From Saccharospirillum sp040881935 (lineage in GTDB: Bacteria; Pseudomonadota; Gammaproteobacteria; Pseudomonadales; Natronospirillaceae), in NCBI RefSeq assembly GCF_040881935.1, contig NZ_JBBECH010000056.1:1-64000 (forward strand): a stretch of DNA of 64,000 nt, given 5' to 3'. Of the stretch, positions 35,436 to 46,721 are shown in pieces. Below the pieces are notes generated by a model that made no database searches, had not been told where the DNA came from, and saw only the letters and a program-made list of their open reading frames with translations. The stretch's first letter is position 1, and every line of letters starts with the position of its first letter. A program made the position numbers and the translations under genes.

Positions 35436-36353
35436 ATGGTGAAACAGAGAACACTCAAGAACCCAATTCGTGCCACAGGGGTGGGTTTGCACTCCGGCAA
35501 AAAGGTGTATCTGACGTTAAAACCTGCGCCCGTCGACACGGGTATCGTTTTCTGCCGAACGGATCTTGATCCGGTTGTGGAAATTCCTGCCCATGCCCTG
35601 AATGTGGGCGATACTACCTTGTCGACGACCCTGGTTAAGGGTGATGTCTGCATCGACACCGTCGAGCATTTGCTGTCAGCCTGCGCAGGCTTGGGCATCG
35701 ATAATGCCTATATAGAAGTCAGCGCAGCCGAAGTACCGATTATGGATGGCAGTGCCGGTCCCTTCGTATTTCTGCTGCAGTCGGCCGGAATCGAAGAGCA
35801 GGGTAAGGCAAAACGATTTATTCGCATCAAGAAGCCGGTGATCGTGGAAGATGGCGATAAAATTGCCCGGTTTGAGCCCTACGAGGGTTTTGTTGTACGC
35901 TTCACTATTGATTTCGATCACCCGGTGTTTCGCGACCGGTCGCAGACGGCCGAGCTGGATTTCTCCACCACGGCCTTCGTGAAAGAGATCAGCCGGGCCC
36001 GGACCTTCGGCTTTATGCGCGATTTCGAGTACCTGAGAGCCAATAATTTGGCACTGGGTGCCAGTGTGAATAACGCAATCGCCGTTGACGATTACAAAAT
36101 TCTGAACGAAGATGGGCTTCGATACGAAGACGAGTTCGTCAAGCACAAAGTGCTGGACGCCGTTGGCGACCTGTATTTGCTGGGCCACAGCCTGATTGGC
36201 CGCTTTGTCGGTTACAAATCAGGCCATGGCCTGAATAACTTGCTGCTGCGGGCCTTGCTCAAGCAGGAAGATGCCTGGGAGTTCGTGACTTTCGAAAATG
36301 AAGAGGCCGCTTCCGTGCCCATCGCTTATGCTCCGGTGCTTGCAACAAGCTAA
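35436..36353 (+). CDS. lpxC: UDP-3-O-acyl-N-acetylglucosamine deacetylase
   Basis: First committed step of lipid A synthesis, a zinc amidase. It has 305 residues. TVEHLLSACAGLG carries the catalytic Glu77 and zinc His78. HKVLDAVGDLYLLG and YKSGHGLNNLLLRALL hold the other zinc ligands and the general acid-base histidine. The position after ftsZ is standard. It has its own gap of 117 bases upstream. Proteolytic control by FtsH is a family property not visible here. Confidence 0.97.
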   Translation: MVKQRTLKNPIRATGVGLHSGKKVYLTLKPAPVDTGIVFCRTDLDPVVEIPAHALNVGDTTLSTTLVKGDVCIDTVEHLLSACAGLGIDNAYIEVSAAEVPIMDGSAGPFVFLLQSAGIEEQGKAKRFIRIKKPVIVEDGDKIARFEPYEGFVVRFTIDFDHPVFRDRSQTAELDFSTTAFVKEISRARTFGFMRDFEYLRANNLALGASVNNAIAVDDYKILNEDGLRYEDEFVKHKVLDAVGDLYLLGHSLIGRFVGYKSGHGLNNLLLRALLKQEDAWEFVTFENEEAASVPIAYAPVLATS

Positions 36354-36401
36354 GAGTTCATGTTTTTCGTGCAGCTTGTTCAGGATAGGTAATTGCGCAG
36401 T

Positions 36402-37328
36402 ATGAACGTCATCTTTGTCAGCCGTCGACATAGTCGGTCCAGAACCTTATCGCTGCCACTTATTGTGGCTTTTTTAGCATTTGTTGCCGCCAGCCTGGTG
36501 GGCAGTGGCGCCTATGTGGTGCATCTCTGGTACCAGGGCGACACTCCCCTCGTTATGGATTCGCGCGCCGTGCAAGCCTGGCATGACCGCCTGGCGTTCC
36601 AGGCGGAAGAGCTCGAGCGAACGCGTCGCTATACTGAAGACCAGATCCGCGCTCTTACCGTTAAGCTTGCTCAGCAACAATCCCGCCTGACCCGGCTTGA
36701 TGCGCTCGGCGAACGTCTGGTTGGCGTCGCCAAGCTTGAAGATGGCGAGTTTGATTTCAGTATCGATCCGGCCGTTGGTGGGCCGGAAGGTGATATCGGC
36801 GATGCCTACACCCCTCCCGATTTTGTGAATGCCCTGAATGAACTCTCCAGCCTGATCGACAACCGCGAACAGCAATTATCCGTCCTGGATTCGCTGCTGG
36901 GTGACCGCAAAATCCAGTCATCCACCTTTGTTGCCGGTCGGCCGATTGAGCGTGGCTGGATGAGCTCACGCTACGGCTACCGGAATGATCCGTTCAATGG
37001 CAACGTCGCCTGGCACGACGGGGTCGATTTTGCCGGTAAAGACGGGTCCAATGTCATCGCCGTCGCGGCTGGGGTGGTCACCTGGGCGAGCGATCGTTAC
37101 GGCTATGGCAATTTGGTCGAGGTAAACCATGGCAACGGCTATGTGACCCGCTACGCGCATGCCCGGGAAATTCTGGTCAACGTCGGAGATGTCATCAGCA
37201 AGGGCGACATTGTTGCGCTGATGGGCAGTACTGGCCGTTCAACCGGGCCTCATGTGCATTTTGAAGTGCTGCATCGCGACAAGTCAGTCGACCCGGCCAA
37301 ATTCATCGATCGCGTAGCCCGGTTTTAA
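36402..37328 (+). CDS. M23 family (LytM-type) metallopeptidase, membrane-anchored
   Basis: 308 residues if started at ATG 36402; a TTG three codons earlier is the alternative. One membrane helix (about 15-40) leads into a periplasmic coiled coil (about 60-100), then the M23 domain. Zinc-site pattern is complete: WHDGVDFAG (His, Asp), RYAHARE (His) and GPHVHFEVLH (HxH), so it should cut peptidoglycan rather than act as an inactive EnvC/NlpD-type activator. It occupies the lpxC-secA gap where enteric bacteria carry secM; Pseudomonas has an M23 gene there too. Confidence 0.85.
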   Translation: MNVIFVSRRHSRSRTLSLPLIVAFLAFVAASLVGSGAYVVHLWYQGDTPLVMDSRAVQAWHDRLAFQAEELERTRRYTEDQIRALTVKLAQQQSRLTRLDALGERLVGVAKLEDGEFDFSIDPAVGGPEGDIGDAYTPPDFVNALNELSSLIDNREQQLSVLDSLLGDRKIQSSTFVAGRPIERGWMSSRYGYRNDPFNGNVAWHDGVDFAGKDGSNVIAVAAGVVTWASDRYGYGNLVEVNHGNGYVTRYAHAREILVNVGDVISKGDIVALMGSTGRSTGPHVHFEVLHRDKSVDPAKFIDRVARF

Positions 37329-37357
37329 TTTTAGTGACTTAAATTGCAACCAATTGA

Positions 37358-37469
37358 GTGCCAGGTACCGGGTGTGCGCCTCCGGGGAAGTCCGCAGCAT
37401 GGGCGCTGCGGTCTAGGCCCCAGGGATGGTTCACGCCGGCCCCGGAGAGGTACACCCGCTACCTGGCAC
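37358..37469. repeat. Dispersed long palindromic element (copy D)
   Basis: 112 bp between the M23 gene and secA. The 30-bp arms (37358-37387 and 37440-37469) pair with four mismatches. The centre is in the opposite orientation to copy A: GTCCGCAGCATGG, GTCTAGGCC, then TCACGCCGG. No inner module is present. It would lie in the 5' leader or promoter region of secA. Confidence 0.85.
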
Positions 37470-37573
37470 GGATTCCCGCCATTTTTTACAATTTCAAAGA
37501 CAAGAGCACTTGCAGTTAGTATAGTTGACCTCCACTAAGTCTTTGAATCGAATCTAAAAAACGACACTCTCCT

Positions 37574-40312
<2,739 letters not shown>

Positions 40313-40322
40313 GGGTGCAGGG

Positions 40323-41543
40323 ATGGCCGTGGGAAAACCCAATACAGACCCGTTGATTCCGATCGACGGCGTTTCCATTGGTGTGGGCTGCGCCGGCATC
40401 AAAAAGCCAAATCGTCAGGATCTGGTCGTGTTCCAATTGGCCCCGGGCAGTTCCGTGGCCGGGGTGTTCACCACCAATGCTTTTTGCGCGGCACCGGTTA
40501 TTGTAGCCCGGGAGCACCTGAAACAGGGTGATATTCGCTGTTTGGTGATTAACACCGGCAACGCCAACGCCGGTACCGGCCAGCAAGGGCTGGACGATGC
40601 CCATGAAACCTGTGCTCGTCTCGCGGCCCTGAAGCGCATAGAACCCGAACAGGTATTGCCGTTTTCAACGGGCGTTATTGGTGAATACTTGCCGATGCAA
40701 ACCATCGCCCAGGCGTTGCCCAACGTCGTTGCAGCGATGAGCCCGAACCACTGGGCCGATGCCGCCAAGGGCATTCTGACGACCGACACTCGCCCCAAAG
40801 GCTGCTCGCGTCAGTTTGAATACCATGACGAAACCATTACCGTCACCGGCATTGCCAAAGGTTCGGGCATGATCAAGCCTAACATGGCCACCATGCTGGG
40901 TTTTGTAGCAACCAACGCCAACGTTGACACCGCTGTGCTTCAGCAACTGGTCACCGCCGCCAACGATCGCAGCTTCAACCGCATTACCGTCGATGGCGAC
41001 ACCTCGACCAACGATGCCTGCATGCTGATTGCCACCGGCCAGACAGACGCCCCGGCCGTTACTTCCACCGACAGCGATCTCTACCGTCACCTGCTCAAAA
41101 CCGTATCGGAAGTGATGCTGGAGCTGGCGCAGGCCATTGTGCGGGATGGAGAAGGGGCGACCAAATTTGTCGAGATTGCCGTCGAAGGCGCCAATACGAC
41201 GGACGAAGCGCTGAGCGTTGCCTATACCATTGGCCATAGCCCGCTGGTAAAAACGGCGCTGACCGCCTCAGATGCCAACTGGGGCCGCATTCTGGCTGCG
41301 GTTGGCCGTAGCGGTGTACCGGAACTCGACGTCGACCAGGTCGATATCTGGCTCGATGACGTTCAAATTGTTAGCAAGGGCGAACGCGCACCGGGCTATA
41401 CCGAAGCCGCGGGCAGCGCTGTGGTTGCACAGGAAGAGATTACCATTCGGGTGCATCTGAACCGGGGTGAAATAGCCGACCGAATCTGGACCACCGATCT
41501 GTCTCACGAATACGTCAGCATCAATGCGGACTATCGTAGCTAA
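40323..41543 (+). CDS. argJ: Bifunctional glutamate N-acetyltransferase / ornithine acetyltransferase
   Basis: Recycles the acetyl group in arginine synthesis. It has 406 residues as a precursor that cleaves itself. The cleavage site is in KGSGMIKPNMATMLGF, with Thr of MATML as the new N-terminal nucleophile. The oxyanion motif is STGVIGEYLPM. The frame ends in EYVSINADYRS, the normal end. It follows secA by ten bases, as in Pseudomonas, and precedes mutT. Whether it also uses acetyl-CoA (the first activity) cannot be read from sequence. Confidence 0.95.
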   Translation: MAVGKPNTDPLIPIDGVSIGVGCAGIKKPNRQDLVVFQLAPGSSVAGVFTTNAFCAAPVIVAREHLKQGDIRCLVINTGNANAGTGQQGLDDAHETCARLAALKRIEPEQVLPFSTGVIGEYLPMQTIAQALPNVVAAMSPNHWADAAKGILTTDTRPKGCSRQFEYHDETITVTGIAKGSGMIKPNMATMLGFVATNANVDTAVLQQLVTAANDRSFNRITVDGDTSTNDACMLIATGQTDAPAVTSTDSDLYRHLLKTVSEVMLELAQAIVRDGEGATKFVEIAVEGANTTDEALSVAYTIGHSPLVKTALTASDANWGRILAAVGRSGVPELDVDQVDIWLDDVQIVSKGERAPGYTEAAGSAVVAQEEITIRVHLNRGEIADRIWTTDLSHEYVSINADYRS

Positions 41544-41564
41544 GGATAAGGAGTTGGTTTAACC

Positions 41565-41984
41565 GTGTCTGCTGCTGACCGAAAAACTGTTCACGTTGCC
41601 GTAGGCATGGTTGTGCGCGATGGCCAGATATTGATCGCCAAGCGCCAGGATCATCAACACCAGGGCGGACTCTGGGAATTTCCCGGTGGCAAGGTCGAGC
41701 CAGGCGAAACAACGCCACAGGCACTGGTTCGCGAGTTCCAGGAAGAAGTAGGCCTGGAACTCGCGCCCGGGCATATGACTCCCCTGATGCAATTGCCCTT
41801 CGATTACGGTGACAAAACCGTCCTGCTGGATACCTGGGTGTGCGAACACAGCCAGGGCGTTGCCAGGGGTTGTGAAGGGCAGATTGTTCAATGGGTAGCT
41901 ATCGAAGAACTCGATGGGTACTCCTTTCCGGAAGCCAATGCGGAATTGATCGCAAAGTTCCGGAGAACAGTGAAGCCACAGTAG
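41565..41984 (+). CDS. mutT: 8-oxo-dGTP diphosphatase MutT
   Basis: Removes oxidised dGTP from the nucleotide pool. It has 139 residues. The Nudix box is complete: GGKVEPGETTPQALVREFQE followed by EVGL. The start is GTG at 41565 with AAGGAG about 12 bases upstream. secA-argJ-mutT is a conserved run. A hairpin repeat (42014-42039) follows the stop. Confidence 0.95.
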   Translation: MSAADRKTVHVAVGMVVRDGQILIAKRQDHQHQGGLWEFPGGKVEPGETTPQALVREFQEEVGLELAPGHMTPLMQLPFDYGDKTVLLDTWVCEHSQGVARGCEGQIVQWVAIEELDGYSFPEANAELIAKFRRTVKPQ

Positions 41985-42013
41985 TAACGGCTACGCCGCC
42001 CCCCTCTCTCTAG

Positions 42014-42039
42014 CTCTCTCCCCCCGGTGGTGGAGAGAG
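42014..42039. repeat. CTCTCTCC/GGAGAGAG hairpin downstream of mutT
   Basis: Stem CTCTCTCC (42014-42021) / GGAGAGAG (42032-42039) around CCCCGGTGGT. The outer flanks are also partly complementary (CCCCTCTC and GGGGAGAGGG). It resembles a hairpin repeat often seen between proteobacterial genes. No T-run follows. Only one copy is in the window. Confidence 0.55.
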
Positions 42040-42196
42040 GGCTGGGGAGAGGGTTCACTTCTGGTTTCTTTCCTCTAGTGACGAAAAAGGACATTCAGTC
42101 TATTTCCCCGATTGGGTCACTCATTGCTCCAGCGCGGAACTTGTCCGAGCAGGAGGCCGTACTAACGCTGACCCCAACCTATAGGTCCGGAATCTC

Positions 42197-43663
42197 ATGA
42201 CAACCCGTGTCGCGCCCTGTTCGCCACAACGTCGCCCCTGGGTATTGGCGGCAACGATCCTGGCGTCGGCCATGGCCTTTATCGATGGCTCGGTGGTTAC
42301 CATCGCCCTACCGGTTATCCGCACCGACCTGGATGCCTCTCTGACCGAGATGCTCTGGGTGCTGAACGCCTATACATTATTTCTGGGGGCTCTGCTGATG
42401 GTCGGTGGCGGTGCTGGTGATCGCCTCGGCCGGCGCCGTGTCTTCCTGGCCGGTATTGCCCTGTTCGCTCTGGCTTCGCTGGTCTGTGCCCTGGCACCCA
42501 ACCCGACTGTGCTGATCGCTGGCCGGGCTCTCAAGGGCATCGGCGCCGCTCTGCTGGTCCCGCAGAGCCTGGCGATTATCTCTGCCTGTTACCCGTCTGG
42601 CGAACGCGGCCATGCCATCGGCCTCTGGGCCGGTGCCTCGGCTCTGACCACCGCACTAGGCCCGGCCGTTGGCGGCATACTGATGGATCTGTTCAACTGG
42701 CGCGCGGCGTTCTGGATTAACCTGCCGCTGGCTGCGCTTGTCCTGTTACTGACCCTGGCTTTCATGCCGGAAACCCGCGACCACTCAGTCAGCGGCCGAC
42801 CCGATTGGGGAGGTACGCTGATTGCCTTTCTCGCCTGCGGGTCACTGACGCTGGGGCTGACCTGGTTGACCGAAGCCGAGGGCCGTTTGACGCTGTCCCT
42901 GGTGTTGGTTGGCCTGGGGCTGGCAGGTCTGCTGGCATTCTTCCGCTTTGAAGCTAATGTGAAACATCCGATTGCACCGACTGCGCTGTTTCGCAGTCGC
43001 GCCTTCACAGGTACCAATCTGATGACCCTGCTGCTCTACGGTGCCCTGTCAGGCACCATGTTCCTGGTGCCCATTGACTTGATCGAATACCGTGGGCTGA
43101 CGCCGACCCAGGTGGGCCTGGCGATGATGCCGTTTGGTCTGATCATTGGGCTGTTGTCCAGTAAAGCTGGCAAGTTGGGAGATCGTCTGGGCCCCCGCCC
43201 GATGCTGCTGGTCGGGCCGACGGTGGTGGCAGCGGGCGTCGCGGGTCTGGCGTTGCAGCTTGACAACTTCTGGCTGGGCGTTGAACTGCCGTTGTGCATT
43301 ATGGCCCTGGGCATGGCGATCGTGGTGTCGCCGCTGACGACGACGGTGATGAATTCGGTGTCCGATGCCCGCGCCGGTACCGCTTCTGGCATCAATAACA
43401 CGGCCAGTCGATTGGCGGGGCTGTTTGCCATTGCAGGTGCGGGCGCCTGTGCGGCTCGTCTCTTCCAAACTGTTAACCAGTCCGGACAGGGGCAGTTCGG
43501 GCTTTTTCCCGATTCTGATGCCAGCAGCTACGAGGCCATCGTTAGCGCCTATCAACTGGCCTACGGCGGCAGCCTGGCAATGCTCGCGGCCGGCAGCCTG
43601 GGTGCAGCACTAATAGCCGCCTGGCTGATCCCCATAAAACCAGGTACTAAACCCGAGAAATGA
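42197..43663 (+). CDS. MFS transporter, DHA2 (EmrB/QacA, 14-helix) drug-efflux family
   Basis: 488 residues with about 14 hydrophobic helices. The N-terminal LASAMAFIDGSVVTIALPVI is the DHA2 motif D1. GDRLGRRRVFLAGI is the MFS loop 2-3 motif, with ALGPAVGGILMDLFNWRAAF as antiporter motif C. A proton-driven efflux pump is likely; the substrate cannot be told. No MFP partner (EmrA) or regulator is next to it. It interrupts the usual mutT-yacG order and is bounded by a hairpin repeat and a tandem repeat. Confidence 0.9.
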   Translation: MTTRVAPCSPQRRPWVLAATILASAMAFIDGSVVTIALPVIRTDLDASLTEMLWVLNAYTLFLGALLMVGGGAGDRLGRRRVFLAGIALFALASLVCALAPNPTVLIAGRALKGIGAALLVPQSLAIISACYPSGERGHAIGLWAGASALTTALGPAVGGILMDLFNWRAAFWINLPLAALVLLLTLAFMPETRDHSVSGRPDWGGTLIAFLACGSLTLGLTWLTEAEGRLTLSLVLVGLGLAGLLAFFRFEANVKHPIAPTALFRSRAFTGTNLMTLLLYGALSGTMFLVPIDLIEYRGLTPTQVGLAMMPFGLIIGLLSSKAGKLGDRLGPRPMLLVGPTVVAAGVAGLALQLDNFWLGVELPLCIMALGMAIVVSPLTTTVMNSVSDARAGTASGINNTASRLAGLFAIAGAGACAARLFQTVNQSGQGQFGLFPDSDASSYEAIVSAYQLAYGGSLAMLAAGSLGAALIAAWLIPIKPGTKPEK

Positions 43664-43698
43664 ATAATAGGGGGCGCTTAACCTGTCCCTAAATCCCC

Positions 43699-43816
43699 AC
43701 GTCTTTTAATGTTTAGCGTCTTTTTTGTGTTGCGTCCTTACATGTCCCGCGTCTTCCAATGTACTGCGTCATTCAATGTCCTACGTCATTCAATGTTTCG
43801 CGTCATCGGATGTCCA
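43699..43816. repeat. 17-bp degenerate tandem repeat, seven units
   Basis: Units start at 43699, 43716, 43732, 43749, 43766, 43783 and 43800, nearly all 17 bp (one is 16). The plus-strand consensus is near GCGTCATTCAATGTCCT. The GCGTC start and the ATGT core are the most constant parts. The last units run into the 3' end of yacG and encode its TSDDAKH tail on the minus strand. The unit is not a multiple of three. Confidence 0.85.
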
Positions 43817-44011
43817 GCGTTCCATATCTTCACTCATCATCTCATCATAAGCTGGCTTTCCAGCGATTTTATGCCCCTCACTGGCCCATTCACCCAGATC
43901 AATCAGCTTGCAACGCTCCGAACAAAACGGCCGCCAGGTATTGTCTTTGGAATAGGTGATGGGCTTCTTGCACGTTGGACAGGGCACCTTGGGTGGCGCT
44001 TTGGCTGACAT
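43790..44011 (-). CDS. yacG: DNA gyrase inhibitor YacG (zinc-finger protein)
   Basis: 73 residues. The four-cysteine zinc motif is CPTCKK ... FCSERCKLIDLGEW. YacG binds the GyrB subunit in E. coli and blocks DNA binding. The start at MSAKAPPKVPCPTC (44011) was chosen because the family starts there; the open frame continues upstream to 44122 inside coaE. The acidic tail after EDMERW lies in the 17-bp tandem repeat. It follows coaE on the minus strand; zapD, between them in enterics, is absent. Confidence 0.93.
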   Translation of the reverse strand: MSAKAPPKVPCPTCKKPITYSKDNTWRPFCSERCKLIDLGEWASEGHKIAGKPAYDEMMSEDMERWTSDDAKH

Positions 44012-44037
44012 GCCGGACTTCCTCTTGATTCGGATTA

Positions 44038-44628
44038 TTAGGGGCTTTTTGCCACAAAGTGGCGGTGCAATGCAAGAATAGCGCTTTCCAACTGCTCCAG
44101 CGTGCCGGTATTTTCGATGCAATGCGTTGCTCTGGCCTGTTTGTCGGCGCGGCTCATCTGACTGTCGATGATGCGCTGCACCTGGGCTTCATCGACTGAA
44201 TCGCGTTGCGTCACTCGCTGGCGCTGGACTGACTCTGGAACATCAATCAACACGGTCTCATCACACAGAGCATCCAGATTGTTCTCGAACAGTAACGGCG
44301 CGACCAACACAGAGTAGGGTGGTGGTTGCTGCTGCAGTTGAGTCAGCATTTGCTCGCGAATCAGCGGGTGCAGCAGGGCTTCCAGCCAGGTTTTATCGGC
44401 CACCGAGGTGAATATTCGCTCACGCAGAAAGCCCCGGTTTAACTGGCCTTCTGAGGTGAGAATGGTCGTGCCAAAGCGTTCAGCGATGGCGTTCAGGGCT
44501 GGTGTCCCTTTGGCGACGACGTCACGAGCGACGACATCGGCATCGACACAGCCAACACCGAGTGACTCAAACACCCCGCTGGCGGCTGATTTACCGGAAC
44601 CAATACCGCCGGTTAACCCGACAATCAT
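44038..44628 (-). CDS. coaE: Dephospho-CoA kinase
   Basis: Last step of coenzyme A synthesis. It has 196 residues. The P-loop is VGLTGGIGSGKSAAS, and VDADVVARDVV holds the acidic residue that contacts substrate. The start at 44628 overlaps the pilD stop by four bases (ATGA), so the gene is read as part of the pilB-pilC-pilD-coaE-yacG run, as in Pseudomonas. Confidence 0.96.
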   Translation of the reverse strand: MIVGLTGGIGSGKSAASGVFESLGVGCVDADVVARDVVAKGTPALNAIAERFGTTILTSEGQLNRGFLRERIFTSVADKTWLEALLHPLIREQMLTQLQQQPPPYSVLVAPLLFENNLDALCDETVLIDVPESVQRQRVTQRDSVDEAQVQRIIDSQMSRADKQARATHCIENTGTLEQLESAILALHRHFVAKSP

Positions 44629-45488
44629 GCAAAACTACCCAGATACCAGGCGGTGATGGCGCTGCCCCAGAATATATACACCAGTGCTGCGCCGCATAGA
44701 TAGGGACCAAACGGAATGGGTATCTGGCGGTCTCGCCCCAGAATGGCGATCATCGCAATACCGACTATCGCCCCCACCAGAGAAGACAGCAGAATAATCA
44801 GCGGCAACGCCGCCCAGCCAAACCAGGCGCCAAAGGCGGCAAACAGCTTGAAGTCGCCATAGCCCATGCCTTCCTTGCCGGTCAGTAGCCTGAACGCCCA
44901 ATAAATACTCCACAGCGAGAGGTAGCCGGCAACAGCGCCGATCACCGCCTGCTCCAGACTGGTGAATACGCCCCCGAGGTTGAGCAGCAGCCCGAGCCAC
45001 ACTAACGGCAGGGTGATGCTGTCTGGCAGCAGTTGATGGTCGACATCGATCATCGTCAGCGCGATCAGGCTCCAGAAAAAGACCAGCAGCGTCGCCGTTT
45101 GCAGCGTCGCTCCGAACTGCCAGGCAATGGCCAGCGTCAACAGCCCTGTGATCAGTTCAACAAGGGGGTAGCGTGGCGAGATGCGGTTCTTGCACTGGGC
45201 GCATTTGCCACCCAGCGCCAGGTAGCTGATGACCGGGATGTTTTCCCAGGCCCGGATCTTGTGGCCGCAGTGCGGGCAGGTGGAATCCGGGGTGATGAGG
45301 TTGAACGTATCCCGTTCGGCCACGGCCTGGCCGCTCATGGCGTCAGCCTCACGGGCCCAGGCGTGTTGCATCATCACCGGTAGTCGGTAGATCACCACGT
45401 TCAGGAAACTGCCAACCAGCAGGCCAGCCACAAAAACGGTCGCCAGCAGGGCGAGCGCGTTGCTTTGGAGGAGGTTAACTATTGCCAT
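44625..45488 (-). CDS. pilD: Type IV prepilin peptidase / N-methyltransferase
   Basis: Cuts the leader from prepilins and methylates the new N-terminal Phe. It has 287 residues. The cytoplasmic domain has two CxxC pairs (CPHC and CAQC). The aspartyl protease aspartates are in IDVDHQLLPD and GMGYGDFKLFA. About eight membrane helices. It abuts pilC directly (TAG then ATG). It serves pilA here and probably type II secretion pseudopilins elsewhere. Confidence 0.96.
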   Translation of the reverse strand: MAIVNLLQSNALALLATVFVAGLLVGSFLNVVIYRLPVMMQHAWAREADAMSGQAVAERDTFNLITPDSTCPHCGHKIRAWENIPVISYLALGGKCAQCKNRISPRYPLVELITGLLTLAIAWQFGATLQTATLLVFFWSLIALTMIDVDHQLLPDSITLPLVWLGLLLNLGGVFTSLEQAVIGAVAGYLSLWSIYWAFRLLTGKEGMGYGDFKLFAAFGAWFGWAALPLIILLSSLVGAIVGIAMIAILGRDRQIPIPFGPYLCGAALVYIFWGSAITAWYLGSFA

Positions 45489-46709
45489 CTAAACAACGGC
45501 CCCCATTTGGAAAATGGGCAGATACATCGCTACCACCAGCCCGCCAACGACGACGCCGAGGAAAGCCATGATCATGGGCTCCATCATGGAAGTCAGGCCG
45601 TCGACCAGGGTGTCGACTTCTTCCTCGTATATCGTGGCCGCCTTGGACAGCATGTCATCCAGGGCGCCGGACTGTTCGCCAATGGAGACCATCTGGATCA
45701 GCATGGGCGGGAAAATATTCTGCGATTTCATCGACACGGCCAGTTCAGTACCGGTTTCAACGTCGTGACGCACGTTCAGGATCGCGGTTTGGTAGACAAT
45801 GTTGCCCGACGCTCCGGCAGCCGAATCCAGCGCATTAACCAGGGGCACGCCGGCGGCAAAGGTCGTCGATAAGGTTCGGGCATAGCGGGCCATGGCGGCC
45901 TGATAAAGGATCGGGCCAAAGACGGGTAACTTCACAGACAGCCGCTGACAGCCGTTCTTGAACTTTCTGGATCGTTGCAGGGCCTGGTTAAAACAAACGC
46001 CGAACCCAACCATAATAACGCCGCCGAGGAAACCATTGGCCTGCACCCACTCCGACATGTTCATAACCACCTGTGTTGGTACAGGAAGGTCGGCGCCGAA
46101 GTTCTTGAACATCTGGGCAAAGGTCGGGACTACCTTAACCAGCAGGATAATGGTGACGATAAAGGCGATGACGAGGACAGTAATGGGGTATTTCAGGGCG
46201 CTTTTGACCTTTTTCCTCAGGCTTTCCGCTTTTTCCTTATAAATGGCGACCCGGTCCAGCATGGTCTCGAGTGCACCTGCCTGCTCGCCCGATTCAATCA
46301 GTGCACAGTAGAGGTCATCGAAATACTTCGGGTGCTCGCGCAGGGCCCCGCCAAAGGTCCCGCCACCGGCAATGCTATTTTTCACCTGCATCACCAGGTC
46401 AGTCATCGTCTTGTTTTGCAAACCTTCGGCAACGATATCAAAAGCCCGCATCAGTGGGACACCCGCTTTCATCATGGTGGCCATCTGGCGGGTGAACAGG
46501 GCGATGTCGTCGGATTTGACTTTAGGATTGAACAGCTGAATGCTGGCTCTTTTTTTAACCAGCTTTTTTATCTGAACAAGGCCTTTGCGCCGCAGTTCCG
46601 CCTTAATATGAGCCGGGTTGCTGCCTGAAATTTCGCCTTTTTGAACCTTGCCGTTCCGATCACGACCTTCATAGGTAAACAGGCTGACCTTTTGAGCTTT
46701 TGTGGCCAT
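45489..46709 (-). CDS. pilC: Type IV pilus inner-membrane platform protein PilC
   Basis: 406 residues with two GspF-type domains (about 70-195 and 275-395), each with membrane segments; for example FTRQMATMMKAGVPLMRAFD and YARTLSTTFAAGVPLVNALD mark the repeat. The protein couples the PilB motor to the growing pilus. It lies between pilB and pilD on the minus strand. Confidence 0.96.
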   Translation of the reverse strand: MATKAQKVSLFTYEGRDRNGKVQKGEISGSNPAHIKAELRRKGLVQIKKLVKKRASIQLFNPKVKSDDIALFTRQMATMMKAGVPLMRAFDIVAEGLQNKTMTDLVMQVKNSIAGGGTFGGALREHPKYFDDLYCALIESGEQAGALETMLDRVAIYKEKAESLRKKVKSALKYPITVLVIAFIVTIILLVKVVPTFAQMFKNFGADLPVPTQVVMNMSEWVQANGFLGGVIMVGFGVCFNQALQRSRKFKNGCQRLSVKLPVFGPILYQAAMARYARTLSTTFAAGVPLVNALDSAAGASGNIVYQTAILNVRHDVETGTELAVSMKSQNIFPPMLIQMVSIGEQSGALDDMLSKAATIYEEEVDTLVDGLTSMMEPMIMAFLGVVVGGLVVAMYLPIFQMGAVV

Positions 46710-46721
46710 GAATTAGAATCC

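Noticed and set aside
37497..37553. Sigma-70 promoter for secA
   Set aside because: TATAGT and TTGACC hexamers occur but lack partners at correct spacing, so no confident call is possible.
42197..43663. Part of an EmrAB-type tripartite pump operon
   Set aside because: No membrane-fusion or outer-membrane partner gene adjoins it in the window.
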